Assembly: GCA_029990175.1 (NCBI GenBank)
Contig: JARKIP010000042.1
Span: 620,001-684,000 of the forward strand
Length of the DNA: 64,000 nucleotides
Direction of reading: 5' to 3'
Origin: Petunia secreta
Taxonomy: Eukaryota; Streptophyta; Magnoliopsida; Solanales; Solanaceae
In this document: one piece after another, positions 45,450 through 56,141 of the stretch
How positions within the stretch are numbered: the first letter of the stretch is position 1
Layout: each line of letters opens with the position of its first letter
Translations under genes and position numbers: made by a program
The notes under the pieces: generated by a model
The model's database searches: none
What the model saw: only the letters and a program-made list of their open reading frames with translations
Told to the model about the DNA's origin: nothing

Positions 45450-47600
45450 TTAAACCTCCACAATGGGATTCATTGGCATTTCATGCTTTCTCGAAATTCC
45501 CCCCATCCATTGGCATTGATTACAATTCTTGACCCAAGCATGGGCATCCTTGTGCAAGGTTGGCCAAAAGAAGCCACATTGTAGCACCTTAGCCGCCGTC
45601 CTAACTCCACCATGATGTCCTCCGTAAAGCGAAGAATGAAACCCATTCATAATGGCCTCTTGCTCGGACTCGGCAACACATCGTCGGATGATTCCATCAA
45701 CACATACCCTAAAGAGATAGGGCTCATCCCAATAATAGAACCTTGCATCTTTTGCCAACTTCTTCTTTTGATAAAACGTGAAGTCTTCAGGGTAGACTCC
45801 CCCAATTATGAAATTGGCTAAGTCGCCATAGCAAGGGATTGGTTCCCAAGACACGACCAAGATCCTTTCATCCGGAAATGTATCATTTATCTCCACTTCT
45901 TCTTTCGGGCGACCTTCCTCCTCTAACCGTGACAAATGATCCGCCACTTGGTTCTCGGTCCCCTTTCTATCTATCACCTCAATGTCAAACTCTTGAAGAA
46001 GTAACACCCAACGAATGAGTCTTGCCTTGGAATCCTTCTTTGCCATCAAGTACCGGATAGCGGAGTGGTCGGTATGGACAATTGTTTTCGACCCCAACAA
46101 GTATAACCGGAATTTCTCAAAGGCAAACACTATTGCGAGAAGCTCTTTCTTCATCACTGTGTAATTCATTTGAGCCCCATTCATTGTTTTACTTGCGTAG
46201 TAGATAGGATGAAACATCTTCTTTACTCTTTGACCTAGCACGGCTCCCAATGCCACGTCGCTAGCGTCACACATGAGTTCGAATGGAAGCTCCCAATTTG
46301 GACTCACAATGATTGGTGCGGTGGTTAGCTTCGTCTTTACCTCTTCAAAGGCTTCTAAGCACGCCTTGTCAAAAACAAACATGGCATCCTTCTCCAACAA
46401 TTTGCACATCGGATTCACAATTTTGGAGAAGTCTTTAATGAAGCGGCGATAAAATCCCGCATGTCCCAAGAAGCTTTGGACACCTTTCACGGTCATTGGA
46501 GGTGGAAGCTTTGAAATCACTTCTATTTTTGCTTGATCCACCTCGATCCCCTTTTTCGAAACTTTGTGCCCCAAGACGATGCCTTCTTGGACTAAGAAGT
46601 GGCATTTTTCCCAATTAAGAACAAGTCTCGTTTCTTCACATCTCTCTAGCACTTTTTCCAAATTAGTCAAGCAATCATCAAATGAGTCCCCAACTACCGA
46701 GAAGTCATTCATGAATACCTCAAGAAAGTTTTCCACCATATCGTGAAAAAGTGCTAGCATACACCTTTGGAAAGTGGCGGGTGCATTACAAAGACCAAAT
46801 GGCATTTTGCGGAAAGCAAAGGTGCCATAGGGACAAGTGAAGGTTGTGTTGTCTTGATCTTCCGCCTCTATGGAGATTTGATTGTACCCGGAGTACCCAT
46901 CAAGGAAGCAATAATAAGCACGCCCCGCCAACCGATCAAGCATTTGATCAATGAATGGCAAAGGGAAATGATCTTTTCTTGTGGCGGTGTTGAGCTTTCA
47001 ATAGTCCATGCACACTCTCCATCCGGTGACGGGCCTTATTGCAATAGACTCTCCCTTTTCATTGTGAATCACCGTCATACCTCCCTTTTTCAGCACACAT
47101 TGCACCAGAGACACCCATTTACTATCAGACAAAGGAATAATCACGCCCGCATCGAGCCATTTGATAATCTCCTTTTTCACCACCTCTTGCATTAGTGGAT
47201 TCAATCTCCTTTGGTGCTCGACACTTGGCTTACACCCATCTTCAAGCAAGATCTTGTGAGTACACACTCCCGGGTCAATTCCCCTTATGTCCGCCAACGT
47301 CCACCCGATTGCTTTAATTCTCCGTCTCACCACCTCTACAAGTTTGTTTTCTTGAGCTTTGTCTAAGTGGGAAGAGATGATTATGGGTAAGGTGGAGCTT
47401 GGACCGAGGAAAGTGTACCTCAAATATGTTGGGAGAACTTTCAACTCAAGTTTTGGGGGTTCTTTAATGGATGGTTTTGTAGGTGGAGTGGCTCGGTTTT
47501 CAAGGTCTAGGGATAGCTTTTTGGGTACATATGGTTTGGATCCCCATCCTTCTAATGCTTTAACCACTTCCGCCACATTCTCCTCATCTTCAACATCCAT
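45450..47600 (-). pseudogene. Athila reverse transcriptase and RNase H
   Basis: 47600-46998 covers the linker and RT start (LSLDLENRATPPTKPSIKEP, YLRYTFLG, HQRRLNPLMQEVVKKEI, WRVCMDY). TGA follows MDY at about 46998, where KLN continues in frame. 46961-45450 carries the palm (YCFLDGYSGYNQI, FGLCNAPATFQRCM) and the catalytic box FMNDFSV at about 46700-46715. Athila RTs normally read FMDDFSV, so the first catalytic Asp is Asn (codon 46707-46709). RNase H follows (MCDASDVALGAVLGQ, IYYASKTMNGAQMNYT, IVHTDHSAIRYL) and then the integrase zinc domain (YGGHHGGVRTAAKVL, CNQCQ). TAA at 45450. Confidence 0.9.
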
Positions 47601-49041
47601 ATTCCAAATTAAGACAAGCTAAGACACTTGCTTTTTCTACCAATGCTTCAACCGCCACATCAATGCACGAGCAAGTAGCATCGTCATCCATTGGTTGTTT
47701 CAATGCTTTGCAAATGTGAAAGATGGCCTTCTCTCCATTGAATCTAAATGTAAGCTCACCCCTCTCCACATCACAAAGGGCCTTTCCGGTGGCTAAGAAC
47801 GGACGGCCAAGAATGATGGGCACGTCAACGTCCACCGGGCAATCAAGGATGACGAAATCTGCCGGGAAGACGAATTTATCTACCTTTACTAGCACATTGT
47901 CTATGACACCAATTGGGCTTTTCATTGATCGATCGGCCATTTGTATATTCATTGTTGTCGGCCTTGGTGCATTGGTGTCCAAAGTTTTGTACACTGCATA
48001 TGGCATGAGGTTGATGCTTGCCCCAAGATCACAAAGAGCCTTCTTGAAATGCCTTCCCCCAACGGTACATAGAATAGTGAATGCTCCGGGGTCCTCCACT
48101 TTAGTTGCCATGTGCTTTGACACAATTGCGCTCACTTGGTGAGTGACCTTGATAGTTTCAAAATCTCCATACATTTTCTTAGTCACTAGGTCCTTCATGA
48201 ACTTTTCAATGTTTGGCATTTGACCCAAAGCATCAACTAATGGAATGTTGATTGAAGTACTTGCAATTTTCTCCCATATCTTCTTGGCATGTGTGATTTC
48301 TCTTTGCTTGTTACTCTTTTGTGGGAATGGAAGGGGAATTTTGGGAGTAGAGCTTGGAATGGAAAGGCTTTCTTTGGGTGGTGGAGTTTTCTTTGGTTTA
48401 GCTTTTTGGGTAGTGGTGTTTGGGGGTGTAGGCTTGGGAATTTCTTGAACATCATTATCATTGTCTTGTACAAATACCTCACCTTTCACTTCTTCTTCTT
48501 GCAACACCTCTTCTCCAATAGCATCATTAGAATGTTCCTCGGCACCCTCATCATTGCCTTGCATGTTCAACCTTTCATTATCATAGCTCTTGGCCTTTTG
48601 ATAATCATATTCATTGCCGCTTCGAGTCTTTATTGCCATGACTTGATCTTTTCCGTTCCTCTTGGGATTTACTACCGTGTCACTTGGTAGCGTACCTTGT
48701 GGTCTTTGGTTGACTTGGTGAGCCAATTGACTCATTTGTGATTCAAGCTCCTTGATTGATGTTGAATGGGGTGTCATGGTTTGCTTCATGTCTTTCATGT
48801 CTCCGGAGTAGCCTTGTTGATTTTGAAGCATTTGGCTCAACATTTCTTCCAATTTAGTAGGAGCCTTTGTCTCTTGATCATTTTGCTTAAATGGAGGTCT
48901 TGAAGCATATTGTTGAGAAGAACCGGCTCCTCTCCCCTCTTGGTTGCTACTCCAATTACCTCTTCCTTGACTCGGCCTCCATTGCCCTTGTTGTTGGTAG
49001 GCTTGTTGATATGGTTGTTGGTAAGGTTGTTGATAAGGCCT
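47590..49041 (-). pseudogene. Athila Gag C-terminus and protease
   Basis: Continues in the Gag frame after the TAA. A Gln/Tyr-rich start leads into KLEEMLSQMLQNQQGYSGDM, a heptad-like segment (IKELESQMSQLAHQVNQRPQ) and a Pro/Lys linker. The protease domain has the motif ALCDLGASINLMP at about 48010-48040. DLGAS replaces the common DTGAS but is normal for Athila. VPIILGRPFLATGKALCDV ends the domain. A frameshift near 47595 separates this from the RT part. Confidence 0.88.
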
Positions 49042-50523
49042 TTAATAACCACCTTGATCATACCCTCTTTGCCCTTGGTAGTTACCCACATATTGTACTT
49101 CTTCTCCATCTAGCACATGGTAGCATTGTTCCGGATAGTACCCCTCTTGCCCATGTTGGAGAAGGGACATAGGAGCACCTCCGGGAGTCACATAACCCAT
49201 TGGGGCCACTTGATGGCCGGTATTTGTGGTGTGGATATTTTCCACCTTATGCAACTTCTTTTCATTGGTTTCCCTATCGGCCTTTGAGTTCTTGTTCATG
49301 AGGTCCACCGATGTCAATATCCTTGCCATTTTCTCATCTTGGGCTTCAAGTCTTTCCATCATCATTGGACTAATCCCAACTTCTCTTCCCGGATTCTTAG
49401 TTCTTGATTGCCATTCTTGAGATCTCTTGGTCACTTTGTCTAGGATATCTTTCACTTCTTCGTACCTCTTGTCCATGGTGACACCATCGCATAAAGTGTC
49501 CAAGGCGGATTGGTTCATCTTGTTCAACCCTTGATAGAAGCTTTGCAACAACATGTTCCCATTGAAACCATGATTAAGACACCGGAGCAACCCATCTTGG
49601 AAAGCCTCCCAAGCCTCGCTCAAAGAATCGGACGCCTCTTGCTCAAACATGTAGATTTTATCTCTCAATGCCGCTTGCTTCCCCTTTGTTGAAAACTTCC
49701 CAAGAAATTGTTTTACCAACTCTTGCCAAGTGAAAATGGAGTTTCTCGGCAACTTGTTCAACCAATCTTTAGCTTTTCCGGTGAGAGAGTAAGGGAACAC
49801 TCTCAACCTCAATGATTCTTCCGATACCCTTGCCGACTTGTAGAGATTACAAGTTTGCACAAAATTTCTCAAGTGATCATTTGCATCTTCATTCTTAGTA
49901 CCACCAAAGCAACCATGTTGTTCAAGACCTTGAAGAATTACATTTGGGATGCTAAAACTAGCATTGCCATGAATATGAGGAGGAACTATGGCACTTGCAA
50001 AACAATTCATATCAATTTCTTCCTCAATCTTCTCATCATCTTCATAGTCTCTCATCTCTTGTTGATAGTTTCTAGCACCTCTTGCATATTCTTGGTTCCG
50101 GTTGGCATTGTTGGCATTCACTCTATTAACATTGCCCCCTCGGTTGGCATTTGCTCTACCTCCGCGGTTTACACCTCGACCGCCTCGGTTTGCATTGTCG
50201 CCACCCCGATTAGCATTACCCGCAACACCTTCATTTCCTCCAAGATTTTCTTCTTCATTTGCTTGGACCCCCACATTTGCTTGGCCAAAAGGGTTGTCAT
50301 CATGAGGGTTCACATTCTCCACTTGAGGTTCATTAGCTTCCTCTTGTATCTCATCTTCATCCACTTGTTCAACATGGAATGGATAGCCCTCTTGGTTGAG
50401 TTCTATGTGGAACTCTTTATGATATTGCTCTTCATAACCTTGCGGCTCCCCATGTTGTTGATTGTAGTAATGGTTATAATTGGGGTTCCGCAAGTTCCGA
50501 TTAGGATTTCTCCTAGAAGCCAT
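49042..50523 (-). pseudogene. Athila Gag
   Basis: ATG at 50523 opens a 493-codon frame. The N-terminus is Asn/Gly/Arg-rich with repeats such as NRGGRGVNRGG and NANRGGN, suggesting nucleic-acid binding. The Gag core follows from about residue 180: FSIPNVILQGLEQHGCFGG, DHLRNFVQTCNLYKSARVSE, LRVFPYSLTGKAKDWLNKLP, WQELVKQFLGKFSTKGKQAA and EAWEAFQDGLLRCLNHGFN, all typical of Athila Gag. TAA at 49042-49044 stops it before the Gln/Tyr repeats PYQQPYQQPYQQAYQQQ, which continue in frame, so this looks like a mutation in a longer Gag-Pol frame. Confidence 0.9.
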
Positions 50524-50624
50524 GTTTCACCTACACAACGTAAAACCAAAACCAAAAGTAAAATTCTAGGACTAGCGAACTAAACAACTTTGATTAACTA
50601 ATGCAACTCAATATTGAAACCGTA

Positions 50625-50644
50625 GTTCCCCGGCAACGGCGCCA
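50625..50644 (-). promoter_or_regulatory. Athila primer-binding site
   Basis: The reverse complement reads TGGCGCCGTTGCCGGGGAAC, a few bases inside the 5' LTR. This is the PBS commonly seen in Athila elements, and it fixes the orientation of the element. Confidence 0.9.
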
Positions 50645-50649
50645 AAATT

Positions 50650-52058
50650 TGATCCACACTCAATCTTACACCATTAATAGTGAAGGGCGGTCGTCAAAGT
50701 ATAATGCCCGATGTGAGTCGGGGTTGATTTCCCAAGGGAACTAGCACGTCAAGTGAGAGACTTGCAAATAGATATTCAAATGCGGTTTAGTATTGAGTCC
50801 TAGAAGTATGATTTGTTTGATGAAAACTATGATTAATTCTGAAGTGTAAGCAATTAAACGAATAAGTTGTTCGATATTACTAGACTAGGGGTGCAACCAA
50901 CTAATAGTGATTTCCAACCAACGGGTGTCTTTACTTCACTTTCCCAACACAAGTATAATTATGGTCGAGCATTCCAATCGTGATCTCTAGAATCCTTCCG
51001 GCCTAAGAGAGATCTTTCACAACCCGCTCGTCAAAGCCTTAGTTGAATGCTTAAAGCACTACTCAATGACCCGAGGAAAGGAGACCTCTTCCGAGCGTAA
51101 CTCCTTTTAGATGAGTTAGTCTATATGAATAGCCTATCAACTCAAATCCTCACCAACTCCACTATTCTACACTAGTTAATCTCTTCCGAGTCTTTAACTA
51201 GTAATGTAGACAAGAAATCCCAAATATCATGGATTTTGGGATTTTGATGTTATTGTAATGGGGAGTTGGATAATTTTTACATATGTTATAGTTAGTGAAA
51301 TAGAACAACACCCATTAATTTTCTATCACAATAGCATAATTGAACCCCTAGTTATGAGTTTAGCTTCTCATAACTAGGGTTTGAATCATAGTAATAAAGA
51401 TGTAATGAAAAGATGAAATCATGTTGGACATAAGATTGAATTGATATATGGAATCAAGATTCAAAGTTACAAGATTAGAAGCTTACAAAATGATGTTAAG
51501 TCTCCTACTTGGCTCCCAAAATCGTCCAAAATATAGAGTAAAATGTAGTGTAAGTGTTGTGTTATAAAACCCTCACTTTCCTATTTATACTCCTAAGAAA
51601 ATTACACAAAAATTCTTCTTCCGTCCCAATTGTGCTGACCGCATAATATTGTGCTGGCCGATTATGCTGACCGCACAATATTGTGCTGGCCAATTGTGCT
51701 GACCGCACAATTCCTTGAAAACTTGAAGTGTTCCTGTTCGATTTTGCATTCTTGTGCTAAGCATTGTGCTATCGCACAATATTGTGCTGAGCATTGTGCT
51801 AAGCATTGTGCTATCGCACAATATTGTGCGGAGCCGCACAAATTCTAGAAAACTTGTTCCATTTCGCATGACTCCAACTTCGACTCGACTCGGCCTTTTT
51901 TTTGTATTCTTTCCGCTCAGTTTCTGGCCTCGAGCGTTTAAACTAAGTAGCACCTGGAATCATGCAACATTACATAACGATTGGTCGTGAAATTAGCTTA
52001 AAAACACGTAAAGTTCCTATAAAAGAAGGCTCAAAGTCGGTAAAATGCCGACTTATCA
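50650..52058 (-). repeat. Athila element 5' LTR (minus orientation)
   Basis: 1,409 bases. On the plus strand it runs TGATCCACACTC to GACTTATCA. It includes an array of GCACAA/TTGTGC palindromic words at about 51628-51845, longer than in the partner LTR because of small indels. Confidence 0.95.
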
Positions 52059-52637
52059 AGGTGCTTATTCTCTTGGCTCCCCTGCAGAAGCCCATGAAAT
52101 TGCCACTGATCTTTGGAACAACTTCTTGGGTGGAAATTCTACCTCTCGCTCTCTTGGTAACGCGACTTTGGATGGAATTGGCTTTTATATCGAGGGTGGA
52201 GCTGGCCTATACTGGAATTATCTTGTCGTTATCTCGCGAATTACAGCCAAACAGGCAATAAAGTTTACTTAACTGCAGCCCCTCAATGCCCATTTCTAGA
52301 TGCTATGGTTGGAGTTGCTATAAGAACATGTCTTTTTGATTATGTCTGGGTACAATTTTACAATAATCCTCCATGCCAACACGCTTCAGGGAATGTGGTT
52401 AAACTTGAAGATTCATGGAAGTAGTGAACTTCATCTATTTCTGCTACAAAAATCTTTCTTGGATTGCCTGCTACTCCTGATGCAGCTGGAAGTGGTGGAT
52501 TTATACATGCGAGTGATTTGAGCACTCATGTGCTTCAAGTTATAAAGAATTCAACTAAATATGGAGGGTTCATGCTATGGTCTAAGTACTTTGATAATAA
52601 AACTGGTTATAGTTCTTCCATTAAAAGCCATGTCTAG

Positions 52638-53965
52638 ATATTTGTATCTTCTTGTACTACAGCGACAACAACAACCATATCACGGCTCAGTCCTATTCAG
52701 GATAAACATGATACAAGGCCCAATTCCACTGAATTAGGTTAATACACTTCCTGTACATTTGTTAATATAGAATAGGCCTAGTTCATAAGGCCCAGTCAAT
52801 ATGACCCGGCCTAAGATGTAACTATAAATAGTCACACACATCCTACAGTCAGGACTATTGCCACTTTGAACACAGAAATAAAAATATCTTTCACACTTCT
52901 TCTTCGAGAACCTTCTAGGATTTCTCATCAATTTGTTCATATGCATAATTCTATGAATCAACATGGTATCAGAGCAGATATTTTACTAGATCCTGCTCTC
53001 TTGTATCTTCCGCTATTACCCGTGAGGCTTTCTATGGTGGAAATCTCGCTGTTGTTTCAGATTCCAACGTTTCCTTTGGGGTTTTAGGGTTACTTTGCCG
53101 CTCACAGTGTTTGACGATGGATCTTCTTCGGTGCTTTGACATTTACCTTCCAGTAACCCTTTCTTGAAATTTTTCGGTGAATCTTCCGGTAATATTTTTC
53201 CTATTTCGATTTATATCTACAAGTTTGTGTATATTGCTGCAATTCCATATCGCATGTACTCGATTTGTTCTGATTAGAGTTTGTGACGCAGCGTTCCCAA
53301 TTCTGTAATTAGGGTTTGATACTTGCAATTAGGGTTACAAATTTTGCAATTAGGGTTTTGATATTTCCAATTAGGAATTGAAATTCTGCAATTACCGTTC
53401 CTCTTTATGAATTAATAATGGTGAACACCCAAATCAAGGAAATTTACAACAATCCTCATCCAGTTCCCAAGGTTTCACGAACTTTTCTATAGATCCCACA
53501 CACACCTTCTATATCCATCCACATGATAGCCTAGGCATTCACTTTGTGTCTGTACCTTTTGATGGTAATGGTTTTGTGATCCGGAGAAAGAGTATCCTTG
53601 TTTCTCTCTCATCCAAAAACAAAATAGGGCTAATCACATGCAAATATCCAAAACTAGACTCCAACTCTCCCTATTATCCTTACTGGGAAAGGAGCAACAT
53701 TATGGTTATTGCCTGGATTACCAACTCACTCTCTAGAGAGATTGCCTCTAATGTGATGAGATTTGATACTGCTAAGGAGATATGGGATGACATAAATGAT
53801 AGGTTTGGTCAGTCAAATGGGACCAAATATGTCCAAATTCTCAAGGAGATAAGTGCTCTCAGCCAGGGTTCCTCTGACATTGCCGCCTACTTCACTAAGT
53901 TAAGAACTCTATGGAATGATCTTGGTGCATACCAAATCATTAAACAACTCAAACTCCAAGTCTAA
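52638..53965 (+). mobile_element. Truncated Copia element: LTR, PBS and partial Gag
   Basis: An LTR of uncertain left edge (possibly TGATACAAGG at 52709) ends at 52963 in ...AATCAACA and is followed by TGGTATCAGAGCAG, a tRNA-Met PBS. A promoter-like CTATAAATAGTCACACACAT lies near 52822. The leader at 53290-53400 holds three copies of CAATTAGGGTTT/AATTAGG-like words. The Gag frame ends at 53965; protease, integrase, RT and a second LTR are missing. It begins right behind the chitinase stop codon. Confidence 0.75.
53435..53965 (+). pseudogene. Copia Gag fragment
   Basis: Gag N-terminus with PTHTFYIHPHDSLG, then VSVPFDGNGFVIRRKSILVS, an RSNIMVIAWITNSLSREIAS stretch and KEIWDDINDRFGQSNGTKYV. It ends with ISALSQGSSDIAAYFTKLRT and LWNDLGAY followed by a stop. 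Motif order is that of the Copia Gag polyprotein domain; everything downstream is lost. Confidence 0.78.
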
Positions 53966-55060
53966 GGTTAACTCTTCTTTCTCCTCTTCAAACTTATGCC
54001 AACTCCCCACTTCCCTTATATAGGCCTCCCTTTTCTCCTCTATCTCCCACTCAAATTCCCCATTGTAAAAATCGTTCTCACTTCTGCTATATTCTTTTTC
54101 TAGTAAGCAATGATTTTAAGCTGCAAGTGGTTCCAGTATTATAAGAAGTTTAGCACATCTTTGTAGGGTGTCACACAGTATTGGTGCATGTACTAACAAT
54201 ATTGTGGGTTCTGATGTATGATGTCTATTAACCAAGTTTCTGTCTGTTAGATGAATTAGAAAGAAAAGAAACTGATTCAAACTGCTCGATTTGTACATAA
54301 ATCAAGTACTCTGTGCAAAACATTGCAATTCTGGTGAGTAGGTATCACAACTTTCTCGAGTATAGAAATGCATTATCAAATTTTCCAAATTGATGTGCTA
54401 CATTGCCATATTTGGGTTTAGGATTTCAACACGGGTTGTTGATTGATAATCTCATTAAAGGTTATAGGGTTTAGTCTGTCACACACCCAGAGTTAAAGCC
54501 AAAGAAAGTGATTTTTATACTCTATATCTCGGAAGGTTAGATCAAGTAAGTCAATCTCCTAAGGGATAATTTCAATTGTAAGAGAACAAACAAAGAAAAT
54601 AGAATTTGTGGAAAGTCCCAAGATCAGCTGTACAGTGAGAATCTCATCGACTGTAAGGTGATAAAATGAGCACATATTAAGGGATACTAGATGTAAGATG
54701 CACAAGTCAGTGAAATCTGTCATGTCTTTAATGGACTAGTGCTATAACAAAAGCTTTAACTTTGAGCTATGAAAATGGACCTGACAAATCTGCCTATCAA
54801 CTTTAAGCATTTCAACTAATTCCGAGAAGATGTTACTTCAAAGTGGAGCGATGTCAATATGCAAAAGCAAAACTATTCATCATGTCATATTCCGTGAATA
54901 GATTCTTCGCAGATGTTTACATTAATGAATGCCAAAATAATGGCTCTTGCTCAGGTAATGTATAGCCTCACCTACTTTCTTCATGAACAAAACAAAAGGC
55001 AAAAAACCAACAAAAACTTCTCCATTCTTTCTTTCTATCACTTTCAGCAAAATTCAATTA
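53966..55060. other. Intergenic DNA
   Basis: No gene or repeat family recognised. The stretch at 54946-55045 (ATGGCTCTTGCTCAGGTAATG, then a T-rich stretch ending TTTCAG) looks exon/intron-like and may be the leader of the LysM pseudogene. Confidence 0.35.
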
Positions 55061-55067
55061 CTATTCC

Positions 55068-55356
55068 TCTCTTTTTCTTCTAGTTTTGTTGCTTTTGTTG
55101 CTTACAGTATCGAACTCTTCCTTAGCAGCTCTAAATATTGAAGCTGATGATCAGTCTAATATGAAAGAAAATGAGATGAAGCTGGGAAACGAACTGTGTG
55201 ATGAAGTTTATGTCCGATAAGTGTAACGACCCTTTGATATTGGAAGAGAATACTCAGATTAGTGATGCTGATGATGTTTACCCTGACCTTGTTCTCAAGA
55301 TCACTTCATTAAAGTCTAGGAAGCTAGGACAACTATTTATTTTGAACAAATTATAA
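55068..55356 (+). pseudogene. Small secreted LysM-domain protein, internally deleted
   Basis: One frame gives a signal peptide (SLFLLVLLLLLLTVSNSSLA), then NIEADDQSNMKENEMKLGNE and LCDEVYV before a stop at 55217. The neighbouring frame gives DKCNDPLILEENTQISDADD followed by VYPDLVLKITS, ending at TAA 55354-55356. A Cys-flanked LysM with the order CDExYV, GETL..IS, KC.DP.I.EEN, DPDDV.PGLV.KI is, from memory, that of small plant LysM-only secreted proteins. Here the segment that should hold GETLxxIS is missing (about 30 bases deleted), which also shifts the frame. The start codon is not identifiable. LysM domains bind N-acetylglucosamine polymers; this copy is dead. Confidence 0.62.
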
Positions 55357-55633
55357 TGTTCACTTTAGGAGTAGAGAATTACGACGATGTTGCTGTGCAT
55401 CACTTGTGCTTATATCAAAGTATAAATTCAGTTCTCAGCTCGTGAAAGATACTTACGAGGAGAGATCTAACCATAAAATATACTTATGAACTAGTTGGTA
55501 TTGCAAGTTTTTTTTTTCTTCTGTAGTCATAAAAAAGAGTGGAGAATAGAATTCCATGGTCTCATATGTTGATATTTCATACTGCGAAGAATAAGATGTG
55601 TCCATATCATTGCAAAAATATTGATAGGCCAAA
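55357..55633. other. Intergenic DNA duplicated further right
   Basis: No gene. 55555-55633 (TTCATACTGCGAAGAATAAGATG ... ATTGATAGGCCAAATTTAC) is closely similar to 61940-62024. The two copies differ mainly by a 20-base extra stretch in the right copy. Confidence 0.6.
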
Positions 55634-55638
55634 TTTAC

Positions 55639-55949
55639 TGTTAAAAGATGGCAAGCTGAGCTGGCTGCCCCTCTTAGCTCATCTTCGCTGAGCTGGCTGC
55701 TCCTCTTAGCTCATCTTAGCTATGCCAGCTAAGATGGAAGATTCTGGATGCTTCCAGAATGTTCTAGAAGTTAGAGTTAGTTAGAATTAGTTAGTTGAGC
55801 AGCTTGGAGGCTAAGTTATCTTGTCTATATATAGGTGTAGTAGATTAGATTGTACTCTCTCAATCACTCACTTTCTAAAACTCTCTCTTAGCTTTAATAC
55901 AAAGCAGTTTCCAATTCTCCCAAACATCTTCTTCTTTTATGTTTTGATA
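55639..55949 (+). repeat. Copia 5' LTR
   Basis: 311 bases. It carries two tandem copies of a unit with GAGCTGGCTGC and CTCTTAGCTCATCTT at 55653-55722. Promoter-like CTATATATAGGTG is near 55831. Confidence 0.95.
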
Positions 55950-56141
55950 TGATATCAGAGCCCATGATCATGAATCTGGGCAAGGATTGAAGATCGCAGG
56001 TGAGGATGAATGGAAGCCATTGCTACACTGAGCAACTACTAGTAATTTCCCCTTGTTCTCTGCAATTTTTATAGTAAAGTTTCTACTGTTTTTCCCTGCA
56101 CATTAACTGTTTGATCATATACCTGTTCCGAGGCTTTAGAA

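Larger units (their letters stand above)
30013..52058 (-). mobile_element. Athila-type Gypsy retrotransposon inserted in chitinase gene
   Basis: 22,046-base element with perfect 5-bp target duplications AGGTG (30008-30012 and 52059-52063). LTRs are at 50650-52058 (5' in element sense) and 30013-31376 (3'). The PBS is next to the right LTR and Gag, protease, RT, RNase H and integrase run right to left, followed by a third ORF. PBS, domain order and FMDD-type RT point to the Athila lineage. It contains a second, complete LTR element at 31710-39840, so its own length is about 13.9 kb. The LTRs differ by roughly 2% by eye plus small indels in the GCACAA array, so insertion is recent, yet pol already has several stops. 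Confidence 0.95.
29679..52637 (+). pseudogene. Class III chitinase (GH18), split by a 22 kb retrotransposon
   Basis: ATG at 29679 opens a hydrophobic signal peptide (MTLIKTPLLLAFVQILLILA) followed by GGGIAIYWGQNLYEGTLAE, NYEFVNIAFLATFGGG, INLAGHCDPY and GKGIKVMLSIGGASG, up to 30012. The reading resumes at 52064 with YSLGSPAEAHEIATDLWNNF. The catalytic motif is LDGIGFYIEGG: Glu is kept, but the two Asp of the DGxDxDxE pattern are Gly and Tyr. LTAAPQCPF, FDYVWVQFYNNPPCQ, IFLGLPATPDAAGSGG and YGGFMLWSKYFDNKTGYSSS follow, ending at TAG 52637. TAG TGA interrupts after EDSWK near 52430. Apart from the insertion the gene is nearly full length (about 300 codons). The catalytic loss may predate the insertion; order is not provable here. 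Confidence 0.92.

Noticed and set aside
49855..50583. Long plus-strand frame opposite the Athila Gag
   Set aside because: It is a shadow of the Gag coding strand, hydrophobic by codon complementarity and without recognisable motifs.
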